23,262 nt of DNA from JAPKZH01 sp964537875 (GCA_964537875.1 CAZIDN010000057.1:1-23262); one strand, 5' to 3'. Shown: positions 6,347 to 14,652, counted from the stretch's first letter. The notes: generated by a model from the letters alone, not told the origin. Numbers and translations: made by a program.

Positions 6347-8014
6347 TTATCTCAGCGTGCCTTCATAGTGTGCGGTGAGCTGACGCTTCTTCACCTCGTC
6401 CGATGTGTACAAGGGGAGGAGGACGGGAGCGACACGGTCGGTCTTGATCTTTGCTTTCTTCAATTCGTTCTCGTAGGCCGTGATATGCTCGAGGGAAAGC
6501 TTGCCGATGGTCGCCGATTTTGCATATTGGGCGGCGAACTTTCCGGCCCGGCGGCCGAAGACGTTATAATCGAGGACGGAATTGCCCATCAGCCTGTTTC
6601 GGCCGTGGACGCCTCCCGACGCCTCGCCGGCCACGTACAAGCCCTTGAGGTTGGTTTCGCAGCGGTCGTTGATCTCGACCCCGCCGTTCTGGTAGTGGAG
6701 GGAAGGATAGACGAGCATCGGCTCTTTGGTAATATCGATGTTATAGCGGATATACTGACGGTACATAGCGGGGAAGTTCTTGTTTACGTAGCCGTCGCCC
6801 TGAATGATCTCGATCAGAGGCGAATCCAGCCAGACCCCCCAGCGTCCGCTTGGGGTTTGGATGCCGTTTTTCCGCTCCTGGCATTCACGGATGAAGGAGG
6901 CGCTTTCCACGTCTCTCGGCTCTCTCGGCCAGACAAAGAGCTCGCCGAACTTGTTGATAGGCTGTCCGCCGGCGCCGCGGATCTTTTCGGTGATCAGGAA
7001 GCCGGCGATCTGTTCCGGGAAGACGGCTCCGGTCGGATGGTATTGGACCGAATCCATGTACAACAGCTTGGCCCCGGCGCGGTAGGCTATGACCAGGCCG
7101 TCGCCGGTGGCGCCGTAATGATTGGTCGTGTCAAACCCGCGGATGTGGAGCCGGCCGTAGCCGCCGGTGGCGATGATGACTGCCTTGGCTTTGACGGTGA
7201 AATATTCCTCGGTTTCCAGGTTGTAGAGAACGCCGCCCGCGCAGCGACCTTTGTCATCCATGATCAGCTCGATGGTCGGCATGAACTCCAGGACTTTGAT
7301 ATCATCGGGATGATTGCGGACTTCATCCATCAGAGTGCGCATGATGATGGCGCCGGTGTAATCGCGGCAGGAATGCATTCTTTTTCTGGACGTTCCGCCG
7401 CCGTGGAGGACGTACATCGAGCCGTCCGGGTTTTTATCCCAGACCACGCCCAGATCTTCCAGCCACTTGACGACCTCGGGCCCGTCCTCGGTCAGGGCCC
7501 GGACCAGATCGGGCTTGTTGTCGAAGTGCCCGCCGCCGATGGCGTCCAGATAGTGGATTGTCGGAGAGTCTTTTTCCGTGACGGCCGCCTGCATGCCGCC
7601 CTGGGACATCATGGAGTTGGCATCGCCCATGCGGAGCTTTGTCGAGATGATCGATCGGGCGCCGTTCTGGCGGGCGATGATCGCGGCCGCGCAGCCCGCT
7701 CCGCCCGCGCCGACGATCAGGATATCGGTCTCGTAATCCGCCGTCGTCAGGTCGAACAGCTTGGATTCGATCCGGCTGTGGGATTCGAGGATATCGGCAA
7801 CCTCGGTCGTCAGCAGTTCCCCTTTGTTCGGCCCGATATGGACCTGCCGCCTGGCCTCGGGCTTGTAGTCGGGATGGAATCTGTTCAGGACGTCCTCCCG
7901 CTCCTCCGCCGTCATGGGCGGAAAAACGTTCTTTCCCGATCGTTCAAGCTCGAGCCTTTTCTGCCGCGTCTCATCAACTTTTTTCAGGGAATCATGCATA
8001 TAATCTGGATACAT
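6347..8014 (-). CDS. Fumarate reductase/succinate dehydrogenase-type flavoprotein
   Basis: This 555-residue protein has the FAD fold of the FrdA/SdhA/NadB family: dinucleotide motif VGAGGAG at about 101-107, an SQGGMQAAV segment, ATGG, YHPTG (substrate-binding His), ITEKIRGAGG (catalytic-Arg region), LHYQNGG (second His) and RNRLMGNSVLDYNVFGRRAG (second Arg, FAD-binding end). The His that carries covalent FAD in E. coli FrdA/SdhA aligns with Asn in ANSMMSQGG, so the FAD is probably non-covalent. The usual Glu of RGEGG is Ala. A charged extension of about 93 residues, with no Cys, precedes the FAD fold. It should reduce fumarate or oxidise succinate in the cytosol, since no signal peptide or membrane anchor gene is present. 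The ATG at 8014 has AAGGAG 6 bases upstream. It is the last gene of the hdr-kor-flx operon, 11 bases after its Fe-S partner. Confidence 0.88.
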   Translation of the reverse strand: MYPDYMHDSLKKVDETRQKRLELERSGKNVFPPMTAEEREDVLNRFHPDYKPEARRQVHIGPNKGELLTTEVADILESHSRIESKLFDLTTADYETDILIVGAGGAGCAAAIIARQNGARSIISTKLRMGDANSMMSQGGMQAAVTEKDSPTIHYLDAIGGGHFDNKPDLVRALTEDGPEVVKWLEDLGVVWDKNPDGSMYVLHGGGTSRKRMHSCRDYTGAIIMRTLMDEVRNHPDDIKVLEFMPTIELIMDDKGRCAGGVLYNLETEEYFTVKAKAVIIATGGYGRLHIRGFDTTNHYGATGDGLVIAYRAGAKLLYMDSVQYHPTGAVFPEQIAGFLITEKIRGAGGQPINKFGELFVWPREPRDVESASFIRECQERKNGIQTPSGRWGVWLDSPLIEIIQGDGYVNKNFPAMYRQYIRYNIDITKEPMLVYPSLHYQNGGVEINDRCETNLKGLYVAGEASGGVHGRNRLMGNSVLDYNVFGRRAGKFAAQYAKSATIGKLSLEHITAYENELKKAKIKTDRVAPVLLPLYTSDEVKKRQLTAHYEGTLR

Positions 8015-8025
8015 CGGACACTCCT

Positions 8026-8799
8026 TTATTCGCTATCCCGGGCGTAATATTTCTTCTTGAGATCGTCCTTCTTCATCTTCATCATCTCTTTGTACTCGGC
8101 GTCATACTTTTTGGCTTTGACTTCCTTCAGCCTTTTGTCCAAGTGATCGCTGTTTTTTCTGAGGTATTTTCCGTAGAGCCGCCTGGCCAGGATTCCGACG
8201 TTATAGTGGACGATTTCGGCCGGGCAGCGGATGGCACAGAGGCCGCAGCTGAGGCAGTCGAAGGACAGGTCCATGACTTTCTCGATATTGCCCTGCTTGG
8301 CGGCCTGGATGTAATCCATGACCTCCAGGTCCTGGGGGCAGGCCTTGGTGCAGGTATTGCAGGCCACGCAGCGGAAGACTTCCGGGTAGAGTTTCTGGAA
8401 GACGGCGACGTTGGGCTCCAGTTTGTCGAGGTCATAGACCGGCTTCTGTGAGGGAATGGCCGGAAGTTGGGACAGCCACATGCCGTCCTGGACGAGCGTC
8501 ATGCAGGCCATGCCGGTGTAGATCTTGTAATCGCCGGGGAGGCGGTAGACCGTGGCACAGGCCCCGCAGAATCCTTCGCGGCAGCCGGCGCCCCGCTTGA
8601 TCTGGTAGCCGGCGTATTCGATGGCGCCCATGATCGTGGCGTCGGCCGGCACCTTGTGGGCTTTGCCCATGATATAGACGGTAACCATCGCCTTCGGCGG
8701 TTCGCTCTTGGCCGTGGCCGTCTGGGTTTTAGCCGGTTTTCCAGGCTTGGTCTTGGGTTTGGCAGCTTTCACTTTTGCCTTTGCCGTGGTCTTTGCCAT
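8026..8799 (-). CDS. Three-cluster Fe-S subunit, SdhB/FrdB/TfrB-like
   Basis: From the ATG at 8799 this 257-residue protein has a Lys/Ala/Pro-rich tail (1-37). A plant-type [2Fe-2S] domain follows (Cys73, 78, 81 and 99; CREGFCGAC then MAC), then two CxxCxxCxxxCP motifs (Cys144/147/150/154 and 182/185/188/192), and a charged C-terminus. SdhB and FrdB have a [3Fe-4S] site and a quinone-facing surface; here both distal motifs look like full [4Fe-4S] sites, as in soluble electron-transfer partners. It resembles the N-terminal half of methanogen TfrB but lacks the fused HdrB-like CCG half. It probably wires the adjacent flavoprotein to the Hdr/Flx proteins. I chose 8799 because GGAAGGAGAA lies just upstream and the start is 20 bases after flxA; the longer frame from 8928 overlaps flxA by over 100 bases. 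Confidence 0.88.
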   Translation of the reverse strand: MAKTTAKAKVKAAKPKTKPGKPAKTQTATAKSEPPKAMVTVYIMGKAHKVPADATIMGAIEYAGYQIKRGAGCREGFCGACATVYRLPGDYKIYTGMACMTLVQDGMWLSQLPAIPSQKPVYDLDKLEPNVAVFQKLYPEVFRCVACNTCTKACPQDLEVMDYIQAAKQGNIEKVMDLSFDCLSCGLCAIRCPAEIVHYNVGILARRLYGKYLRKNSDHLDKRLKEVKAKKYDAEYKEMMKMKKDDLKKKYYARDSE

Positions 8800-8819
8800 C
8801 GCGTTCTCCTTCCTTAGCT

Positions 8820-9641
8820 TTAATATTCTTGGGGCAATTGCCGGAGCTCCGCCCAGGAATAGACGGGGCCGTCCTTGCAGACGTAGTGGCGGCCGATATT
8901 GCATCGCCCACACTTGCCGATCCCGCATTTCATCTTGTTTTCCACGGTCGTGTAGATCTGATCGTCCTTGAAGCCGATCTCGGACAGGGCTTTGATGCAG
9001 GTCTTGATCATGATCGGGGGACCGCAGGTGATGGCGGTTGTGTTCACCGGAGAGGGCTTTTTATCCAGGATGTTCTGGGCGACAAAGCCGACGAATTCCT
9101 TCCAGTCAGGTTCAGCAACATCAATCGACAGGTGGACGGTCATTTTCGACTTTAAGTCTGCGAGCTCCTCCTTGAAGACGATGTCTGGCGAGGTCCGGGC
9201 GCCGTAGATGAGAGTCAGGTCGCCGTAATCTTTCTTCAGCAAGAGCGTCGTCTGGAGCACGGACCAGATGGGCGCCAGGCCGATGCCGCCGCCGGCGAAG
9301 AGGATGTTCTTGCCTTTCCACGATTCGATGGGAAAGGCGTTTCCATAAGGGCCGCGGATTCCGATGATGCTCCCGACTTCGAGATCGTGGATGGCCGAGG
9401 TCACCCGCCCCATCTTCAGGATGCTGAACTGGAGATAATCCTTGACGAGCGGAGAGCTCGAGATCGAGATCATCGACTCGCCTTTGCCGAAGATCGAGAG
9501 CATGGCGCATTGCCCGCACTTGTGGGTGAACCCGCCGTCCAAAAACTGAGTTCGGAAGGTTTTGATCGAGCGGACGCCGCCGACCTCTTCCTTGACGGAG
9601 ATGACTTTGGCTAGTTTGGGGAGGTAGACGTTAGCTCGCAT
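8820..9641 (-). CDS. flxA: FAD/NAD(P)-binding oxidoreductase subunit, FlxA-like
   Basis: This 273-residue protein belongs to the ferredoxin-NADP reductase superfamily, in the branch of hydrogenase gamma subunits, AsrB and dihydroorotate dehydrogenase electron-transfer subunits. There is an FAD-binding barrel with MISISSSP at about 57-64, an NAD-binding half with GGGIGLAP (117-124) and TCGPPIMIKT (205-214), and a C-terminal [2Fe-2S] motif with Cys239, 244, 247 and 255 (CGIGKCGRC, then C). It is the likely NAD(P)H entry point of the complex. The ATG at 9641 overlaps the flxB stop by 11 bases, with a weak Shine-Dalgarno, suggesting coupled translation. The name flxA rests on the four-gene flx set next to hdr genes; AsrB or HydG-type names would describe the same fold. 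Confidence 0.87.
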   Translation of the reverse strand: MRANVYLPKLAKVISVKEEVGGVRSIKTFRTQFLDGGFTHKCGQCAMLSIFGKGESMISISSSPLVKDYLQFSILKMGRVTSAIHDLEVGSIIGIRGPYGNAFPIESWKGKNILFAGGGIGLAPIWSVLQTTLLLKKDYGDLTLIYGARTSPDIVFKEELADLKSKMTVHLSIDVAEPDWKEFVGFVAQNILDKKPSPVNTTAITCGPPIMIKTCIKALSEIGFKDDQIYTTVENKMKCGIGKCGRCNIGRHYVCKDGPVYSWAELRQLPQEY

Positions 9642-10671
9642 GGTCTCTTACCTTTTCCACAACCTTGATGATGTCGATGCCGACGGGGCAGAGTGTGATG
9701 CACCGGCCGCAGCCAGTGCACTGGTAGTTCTGCCAGACCTCGACAAAGTACTGGAACTTATGGTTGATGCGCTGCCGGAGGCGGGCCGCCTTGTCGGGCC
9801 GCGGGTTGTGCCCCGAAGAGTGCATGGTGAAATCGGGGAACTGACAGGTATCCCAGGTCCTGACTCGCCGTCCGGCGAGAGGCGTCTGGCTTTCTACCTC
9901 GTCATTGATGTCGAAGCAGTGACAGGTAGGGCAGAGGTAGGTGCAGATGCCGCAACGGATGCAGCTCATGGACTCGTCATCCCAGAAGGGCGAGGCGAAC
10001 ATGCCTTTGAGCTTGGCCGGGACATCCTTGATATTTCTGAGCTCGCGGGCGAGCTTTTTTTCCGAATCGGCATGGATTTTCTCGGCCGCTTTTTTATCCG
10101 GGGGCTTGGCCTCGTGGAAAATCGCCCCTCCCTCGGAAACAAGCTTCTTGCCTTTATCGGTGAGGATCTCGACATAGAATTGATCGCCCAGGTCGGTCAT
10201 GAGAACGTCAAGCCCCTCCTTCGAGTGGGGAGAGCCGTTGACGGATAGGCAGAAGCAGTTTGTCGAAGGCGGGCTGGCGCAGGCCAAACCGACAAGGACC
10301 GCCGCGTTCCGCCGCTTCCAATAATAGTCGTCCGTGATCTCGCCGCCGAAGACGAGGTCGGTGAGGGTCACGGCTTTTCCCTCGCAGGCGCGAACTCCAA
10401 AGATGACCGTGGGCTTTCCCTCGGGCAGGAGCTCCTTGAGCTTGTAGTCGTCCGTGTTCGCCTCGCGGAATTCAAAGAAAAACTCGCGCTGCGGGAAGAC
10501 GATCTTTTTGGCCGGGATGGCCGTCTGCGGATAGTCGAGACTGACCGCCTTCGGGTCGGTTGCGAGCTCGTAGTTCCAGACATCGTCGATGAGCTGTGGA
10601 GCGTAAACGTCATAGGCGCCGAGGGCTTCGAGCCAGCGAGGGAAGTCTTTTTTTGCCAGTATTTTGTCCAT
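9631..10671 (-). CDS. flxB: 4Fe-4S dicluster subunit, FlxB/AsrA-like
   Basis: From the ATG at 10671 the protein has 346 residues. The N-terminal part (MDKILAKKDFPRWLEAL, YDVYAP, then KPTVIFGVRACEG and AVLVGLACASPPSTNCFC) is typical of the AsrA/hydrogenase-beta family. Two [4Fe-4S] motifs lie in the C-terminal third: Cys237/240/243/247 (CIRCGICTYLCP) and Cys318/321/324/328 (CTGCGRCITLCP). It would carry electrons between FlxA and the other Fe-S subunits. I prefer 10671 (AGGTGAGACC upstream, 4 bases after the flxC stop) over the ATG at 10704. It overlaps flxA by 11 bases. The B versus C naming of the two similar Flx proteins is less certain than the family. Confidence 0.85.
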   Translation of the reverse strand: MDKILAKKDFPRWLEALGAYDVYAPQLIDDVWNYELATDPKAVSLDYPQTAIPAKKIVFPQREFFFEFREANTDDYKLKELLPEGKPTVIFGVRACEGKAVTLTDLVFGGEITDDYYWKRRNAAVLVGLACASPPSTNCFCLSVNGSPHSKEGLDVLMTDLGDQFYVEILTDKGKKLVSEGGAIFHEAKPPDKKAAEKIHADSEKKLARELRNIKDVPAKLKGMFASPFWDDESMSCIRCGICTYLCPTCHCFDINDEVESQTPLAGRRVRTWDTCQFPDFTMHSSGHNPRPDKAARLRQRINHKFQYFVEVWQNYQCTGCGRCITLCPVGIDIIKVVEKVRDHAS

Positions 10672-10675
10672 GGTC

Positions 10676-11707
10676 TCACCTGATGAAATCTTCCGGGTCC
10701 TCATCCCGGAAGCACGAGATCAGCGCCGGTTTTTCCGGGTCGAAGCCCACGTCATAGCCGAAGAGAAGCTTGGCCTCTTTTTCGAGCTTCTTGTTGAGCA
10801 TGCGGAGTGGGATATTGACCGGGCAGGCCCGCTCGCACTCGCCGCAGTCGATGCAGCGGCCGGCGAGATGGATAGCCCGGACCATATGATAGAAAATGTT
10901 TTCGGAGATGACGGGAGATTTGTCGAGCCACTTGATCTTCTGGGCCTTCTCCTCCGCCGTCGTGTCGGGGCTGACGGCGAACGTGATTGTGTCGGCCACG
11001 CACTCGTCGCAGTAGCACATCGGGCAGACCGAACGGCAGCCGTAGCAGCGGATACATTTCTCGAGTTGTTCGCTCCAGAATTTCCACCGATCTTCGGAGG
11101 TGAGGGTTTCGATTTTCTCGACAGAGCCGAAGGGCTGGGACACGGTGCGCTTGGTCTTTTCGCCGAACAAGACATCGATGATGACCGGAACATGGGCGAT
11201 GCATTCCAGACATCGGTCGGCCATGATTTCGGAAGCCGGGAGGTTGACCGTTCCCTCCTCGGTCGTGACGACGAAATTCTCGTCCGGGCCGAATTCGACG
11301 TTTTTCGCCTTTCGGCCCTTGAGCTTTTTGGCCAGCTTCCGCTCGTCGATGACGCCCGTTTTTTCGCAGGACACGCCGATGATATAGACATCCTTGCGGT
11401 CGATGAATTTTTCCTGGAGGAGGATGACGACCGCCCGGCTGTCACAGCCTTTGACCACGACGCCGACCGGCCTCGTATCGGGATTCTTCTGTTGGGCTTT
11501 TCGCCGCTTTTCGTCGACAACGAACCGGACGAGGTTATGATAGCAGGTCGGGCCCCAGATGATCTTGTCCACGTCCTCCGGCTTCTTGATGAAAACGGGG
11601 TTGGCCTTCCAGCCGTCCGCGCCCAGCTCATAGGCGATGATATATTTGACTTTGCCGCTCTCAAGCAGCTTCTTGGCTTCAGCCCTGACGTCTTCGTGCT
11701 TAACCAT
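10676..11707 (-). CDS. flxC: 4Fe-4S dicluster subunit, FlxC-like (FrhB-related N-terminus)
   Basis: This 343-residue protein has an N-terminal half related to coenzyme F420 hydrogenase beta/FrhB-type proteins (ELGADGWKANPVFI, VGVVVKGCDSRAVVILLQE, VYIIGVSCEK). A Cys-rich middle (DRCLECIAHVPV) follows, then two [4Fe-4S] motifs: Cys218/221/224/228 with extra Cys at 231, 233 and 236 (CIRCYGCRSVCPMCYCDEC) and Cys285/288/291/295 (CIDCGECERACP). An FrhB-like fold can bind flavin, so this subunit may hold a flavin as well as clusters. It lies between flxD and flxB, overlapping the flxD stop by 8 bases. It is likely an electron conduit of the NADH-oxidising module. The family is clear, the exact cofactor content inferred. 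Confidence 0.85.
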   Translation of the reverse strand: MVKHEDVRAEAKKLLESGKVKYIIAYELGADGWKANPVFIKKPEDVDKIIWGPTCYHNLVRFVVDEKRRKAQQKNPDTRPVGVVVKGCDSRAVVILLQEKFIDRKDVYIIGVSCEKTGVIDERKLAKKLKGRKAKNVEFGPDENFVVTTEEGTVNLPASEIMADRCLECIAHVPVIIDVLFGEKTKRTVSQPFGSVEKIETLTSEDRWKFWSEQLEKCIRCYGCRSVCPMCYCDECVADTITFAVSPDTTAEEKAQKIKWLDKSPVISENIFYHMVRAIHLAGRCIDCGECERACPVNIPLRMLNKKLEKEAKLLFGYDVGFDPEKPALISCFRDEDPEDFIR

Positions 11708-12128
11708 TGCTCTCTCTCCTCAGCTTGGTCTGCGGGCCGAGCGGCTTGAGTTCTTTCACCAGCTCCTTGATGACCTGAGTGTATTTCTGGCCTTCCGCTG
11801 CGGAAACCCAGGACATCCGGAACCGCTGCGGCTCGAGGCCCAGGTGTTCGAGCAGCTTTTTGACGAGCAAGAGCTTGCGGCGGGCGTACATGTTTCCCTT
11901 GATGTAGTGACAGTCGCCCGGGTGGCAGCCGGAGACGAGGACCCCGTCGGCGCCGCGGTTGAAAGCCTCGAAGATATAAAGCGGCGAGACGCTTCCCGAA
12001 CACATGACCTGGATGGGAATCACGTTGGCCGGGTACTCCATGCGGGAAACGCCGGCCAGGTCCGAACCCGCCGACGAACACCACTTGCAGAGAAAAGCGA
12101 CGATTTTCGGTTCGAATTCCTCGGTCAT
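11700..12128 (-). CDS. flxD: MvhD/FlxD-type [2Fe-2S] electron-transfer subunit
   Basis: This 142-residue protein matches the usual MvhD length. Conserved Cys residues are 14 and 17 (LCKWCSSAGSDLAG), 43 (VMCSGSVSP), 68 and 73 (SGCHPGDCHYIKGN), the family's [2Fe-2S] ligand set. In methanogens MvhD bridges the hydrogenase to HdrA; in Flx-Hdr bacteria the same domain bridges FlxABC to HdrA. Its place directly after hdrA (start 2 bases after the hdrA TGA) fits that role. I chose the ATG at 12128 (GGAGG in the end of hdrA) rather than the in-frame codon at 12242, which would overlap hdrA by 112 bases and adds an unrelated Arg/Pro-rich head. Confidence 0.9.
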   Translation of the reverse strand: MTEEFEPKIVAFLCKWCSSAGSDLAGVSRMEYPANVIPIQVMCSGSVSPLYIFEAFNRGADGVLVSGCHPGDCHYIKGNMYARRKLLLVKKLLEHLGLEPQRFRMSWVSAAEGQKYTQVIKELVKELKPLGPQTKLRRESNG

Positions 12129-12130
12129 CC

Positions 12131-14083
12131 TCAGCCTCCCAGGCACGCTAAGATCATCTCCTGGACCTGATTCTGGGTCAGGTTCTTCACCTGGATGGCG
12201 GCCCGCAAACAGGTGGCGGAGCAAGTCCCGCAGCCTTCGCACAGAACCTCATTGACTTCGACTTTCCCGTCCTTGAAGGAGATGGCGTCATAGGGGCAGA
12301 CCGCGACGCACATGCCGCACCCCGTGCAGAGATTCTTGAGGACCTTGGCCACGGTGGGCGAGTGGTAGAGCCGCTCCTGGGACAGGATGCCGATCGCTTT
12401 GGAGGCGGCGCCGCTGGCCTGGGCGACCGCCTCGGGAATATCCTTAGGGGCCTGGGCCGCTCCGGCCAAGAACATCCCGGCCGTCACACTCTCGACCGGC
12501 CGCAGCTTGGGGTGGGCTTCGGCCAGGAAGCCGTCTTTGTCCGTGCCCAGCTTGAGCTTCTTGGCCAGCTCCTGGGCGCCGTTCGAGGGCCGCATGGCTT
12601 GGGCGAGCACGACCATATCGGCGTCGATTTCGATCGGCTTTCCGGAGAGTGTATCGACGCCCCAGACCTTGATCTTTCCATTTTCTTCGAAGATTTTGGA
12701 GACCTTGCCGCGGAGATAGATGACGCCGTCTTCCTCGACGGCGCGTTGGACGAACTCCTCGTAGCCCTTGCCGCCCGAGCGGACGTCGATGTAGAAGATA
12801 TAAGCCTGTCCGTCATGGACATGGTGCTTGTAGAGCATGGCGTGCTTGGCCGTGTACATGCAGCAGATCTTGGAACAGTAGGCGCAGTGAAGCTCGGGGT
12901 CGCGGGAGCCGGAGCACTGGATGAAGACGACTTCCTTGGGCTCCTTGTGGTCGGACGGCCGCAGGATTTTTCCCTGGGTCGGACCGGAGGCGGAGCATAG
13001 CCGCTCGAACTGGAGGCCGTCGAGGACATCGGCGTATTTGCCGTAGCCGTATTCAGCCATATTTTCTTTATCGTAGAGGTCGAAGCCGGTAGCGACGATG
13101 ATAGCTCCGACTTCTTCTTCGATGATCTCAGGCTTCATGTCATAGTTGATGGCCTTGACCTTGCAGACATCGGCGCACTTTCCGCAGGCGATGGTCGTAA
13201 AAGGGTCGGGGCAATTCTTATCGTCGAGCGTGTAGGACGCCGGGATGGCTTGGGGGAAAGGAATGTAGATCGCCCGGCGCCCGGTCAATCCCACGTCGAA
13301 CTCGTTGGGAACAACGATGGGGCAGACCTTGGTGCATTCGTCGCAGAGGTTGCATTTGGCTGGATCGACGTACGTAGGCTTCTTGAGGATTTTGACTTTG
13401 AAGTTGCCGACGTAGCCGGTCACTTCCTGGACTTCGCTATAGGTCATGAGCTTGATGTTGGGATGCCTGGAGACTTCGACCATTTTTGGGGTCAGGATGC
13501 ACTGGGAGCAGTCAAGGGTGGGGAACGTTTCCGAGAGTTGGCTCATATGGCCGCCGATCGAAGGGGATCGTTCGACGAGAATCACCTTATAGCCGGCGCC
13601 GGCTAGGTCGAGCGCCGACTGGATGCCCGAGATGCCGCCGCCGATGACGAGCGCTTTCCGGGTGACGGGGACGCTGATCGGCTCGAGCGACTCGTTTTTC
13701 TGGACCTTCTTGACCGCGCTCTTGGTCAGGTGGGCCGCTTTGTGGGTCGCCTTGCCCTTATCTTTGTGGACCCAGGAGCATTGCTCGCGGATGTTGGCGA
13801 TCTCGCATTTGAAGGAGTTGATGCCGGCCCGCTTGGCGGCGTTGCGGAACGTGGTCTCGTGAAGGTTCGGGGAGCAACAGGCGACGACGATGCTGTCCAG
13901 CTTCTTGTCCTTGATGGCCTGCTCGATCATGTTCTGTCCGGGGTCGGAGCACATGTAGACGTAGTCCACCGAGTGGGCGACGCCCGGCTCTTTGGCCATC
14001 TCCGCAGCGACGCTTTTCACGTCGACGGTGCCGGCGATGTTGATGCCGCAGTGGCAGATGAAAATCCCTGTGCGTTTTTTCAT
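12131..14083 (-). CDS. hdrA: Heterodisulfide reductase subunit A (HdrA), flavin bifurcation centre
   Basis: At 650 residues it has the normal HdrA length. The N-terminal domain has CHCG (10-13) and Cys45, 69, 70, 93 and 102. A thioredoxin-reductase-like FAD fold begins with VIGGGISGIQSA (148-153 core), with ERSPSIGGHMSQL and DCSQCILTPKM. An inserted ferredoxin has Cys244/247/250/254 and Cys291/300/303/307. Then come IVATGFDLYDKE, a YCSKICCMYTAKHA segment and C-terminal ferredoxin motifs CTGCGMCVAVCP and CEGCGTCSATC. In characterised HdrA complexes this FAD splits electron pairs between a high-potential acceptor via HdrBC and ferredoxin. The ATG at 14083 follows the korC stop by 3 bases, with AAAGG upstream. 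It is separated from hdrB and hdrC by four kor genes, an unusual order. Confidence 0.95.
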   Translation of the reverse strand: MKKRTGIFICHCGINIAGTVDVKSVAAEMAKEPGVAHSVDYVYMCSDPGQNMIEQAIKDKKLDSIVVACCSPNLHETTFRNAAKRAGINSFKCEIANIREQCSWVHKDKGKATHKAAHLTKSAVKKVQKNESLEPISVPVTRKALVIGGGISGIQSALDLAGAGYKVILVERSPSIGGHMSQLSETFPTLDCSQCILTPKMVEVSRHPNIKLMTYSEVQEVTGYVGNFKVKILKKPTYVDPAKCNLCDECTKVCPIVVPNEFDVGLTGRRAIYIPFPQAIPASYTLDDKNCPDPFTTIACGKCADVCKVKAINYDMKPEIIEEEVGAIIVATGFDLYDKENMAEYGYGKYADVLDGLQFERLCSASGPTQGKILRPSDHKEPKEVVFIQCSGSRDPELHCAYCSKICCMYTAKHAMLYKHHVHDGQAYIFYIDVRSGGKGYEEFVQRAVEEDGVIYLRGKVSKIFEENGKIKVWGVDTLSGKPIEIDADMVVLAQAMRPSNGAQELAKKLKLGTDKDGFLAEAHPKLRPVESVTAGMFLAGAAQAPKDIPEAVAQASGAASKAIGILSQERLYHSPTVAKVLKNLCTGCGMCVAVCPYDAISFKDGKVEVNEVLCEGCGTCSATCLRAAIQVKNLTQNQVQEMILACLGG

Positions 14084-14086
14084 CGG

Positions 14087-14650
14087 TTAACCTTTCGGCC
14101 GGTCTTTTTCTGTTTTCAAGGCCTCCTGGCCGTGCTCGTAGCCGCGGTCGAAAGCTTTGATATTCAGATCCAGAAAGCGCTTGGGGACGAGCCCGGGCAG
14201 GGCTTTCTTCATGGCCTCTGGAGTGGCGGTTTTGGAGATGGCCGTGAAAAAGCCGAGCATGACCAGGTTGGCGAAAACGCGGTTGCCCAGTTCTTCGGCG
14301 AAGCGGGTCGCGGGGACGCTGTAGACCCTGATTTTTCCGCGCGGGGCTTTGAGCTTGACCAGATCCGTGTCAATGATCAGAATGCCGTCCTGACGAAGGT
14401 CAGGCTCGTATTTGTCGTAGGCTTCCTGGGACATCGAGATCAGGATCTCCGGCTTGGTGATATAGGGATAGAGGACCCTGTCTTCAGAGACGACCACCTG
14501 GGAGCTGCAGGCGCTTCCCCTCGCTTCCGGACCGAAGCTCTGGGTCATGGTTGCGTATTTATTGTCGAAGAGGGAGATCGCTTTTCCCGTGATCAGGCCG
14601 CAGCGGATGATGCCCTGCCCGCCAAAACCCGAGAATCTTATTTCGGTCAT
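14087..14650 (-). CDS. korC: 2-oxoacid:ferredoxin oxidoreductase gamma subunit
   Basis: This 187-residue protein has the gamma-subunit pattern: FSGFGGQGIIRCGLITGKA at the N-terminus, then MTQSFGPEARGSACSSQVVVSE, IDTDLVKL and a final FLDLNIKAFDRGYEHG. Gamma subunits help form the CoA-binding and thiamine-diphosphate active site of KorABCD/OorABCD enzymes. It follows korB by 2 bases, and its ATG at 14650 is within a dense gene cluster. The order D-A-B-C in transcription direction is the standard order for 2-oxoglutarate:ferredoxin oxidoreductases, so 2-oxoglutarate/succinyl-CoA is the likely pair, though other 2-oxoacids are possible. Confidence 0.9.
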   Translation of the reverse strand: MTEIRFSGFGGQGIIRCGLITGKAISLFDNKYATMTQSFGPEARGSACSSQVVVSEDRVLYPYITKPEILISMSQEAYDKYEPDLRQDGILIIDTDLVKLKAPRGKIRVYSVPATRFAEELGNRVFANLVMLGFFTAISKTATPEAMKKALPGLVPKRFLDLNIKAFDRGYEHGQEALKTEKDRPKG

Positions 14651-14652
14651 GG

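Noticed and set aside
6317..8047. Long plus-strand open frame of 576 codons
   Set aside because: It is antisense to the well-supported flavoprotein gene, shows no family motifs and reads as a mirror of its GC-rich codons.
8026..8928. Extended start of the Fe-S subunit at 8928
   Set aside because: It overlaps flxA by over 100 bases and has no ribosome binding site, whereas 8799 has a strong one.
11700..12242. Extended start for the MvhD-like protein
   Set aside because: It adds an Arg/Pro-rich head overlapping hdrA by 112 bases; the ATG at 12128 has GGAGG and gives the normal family length.
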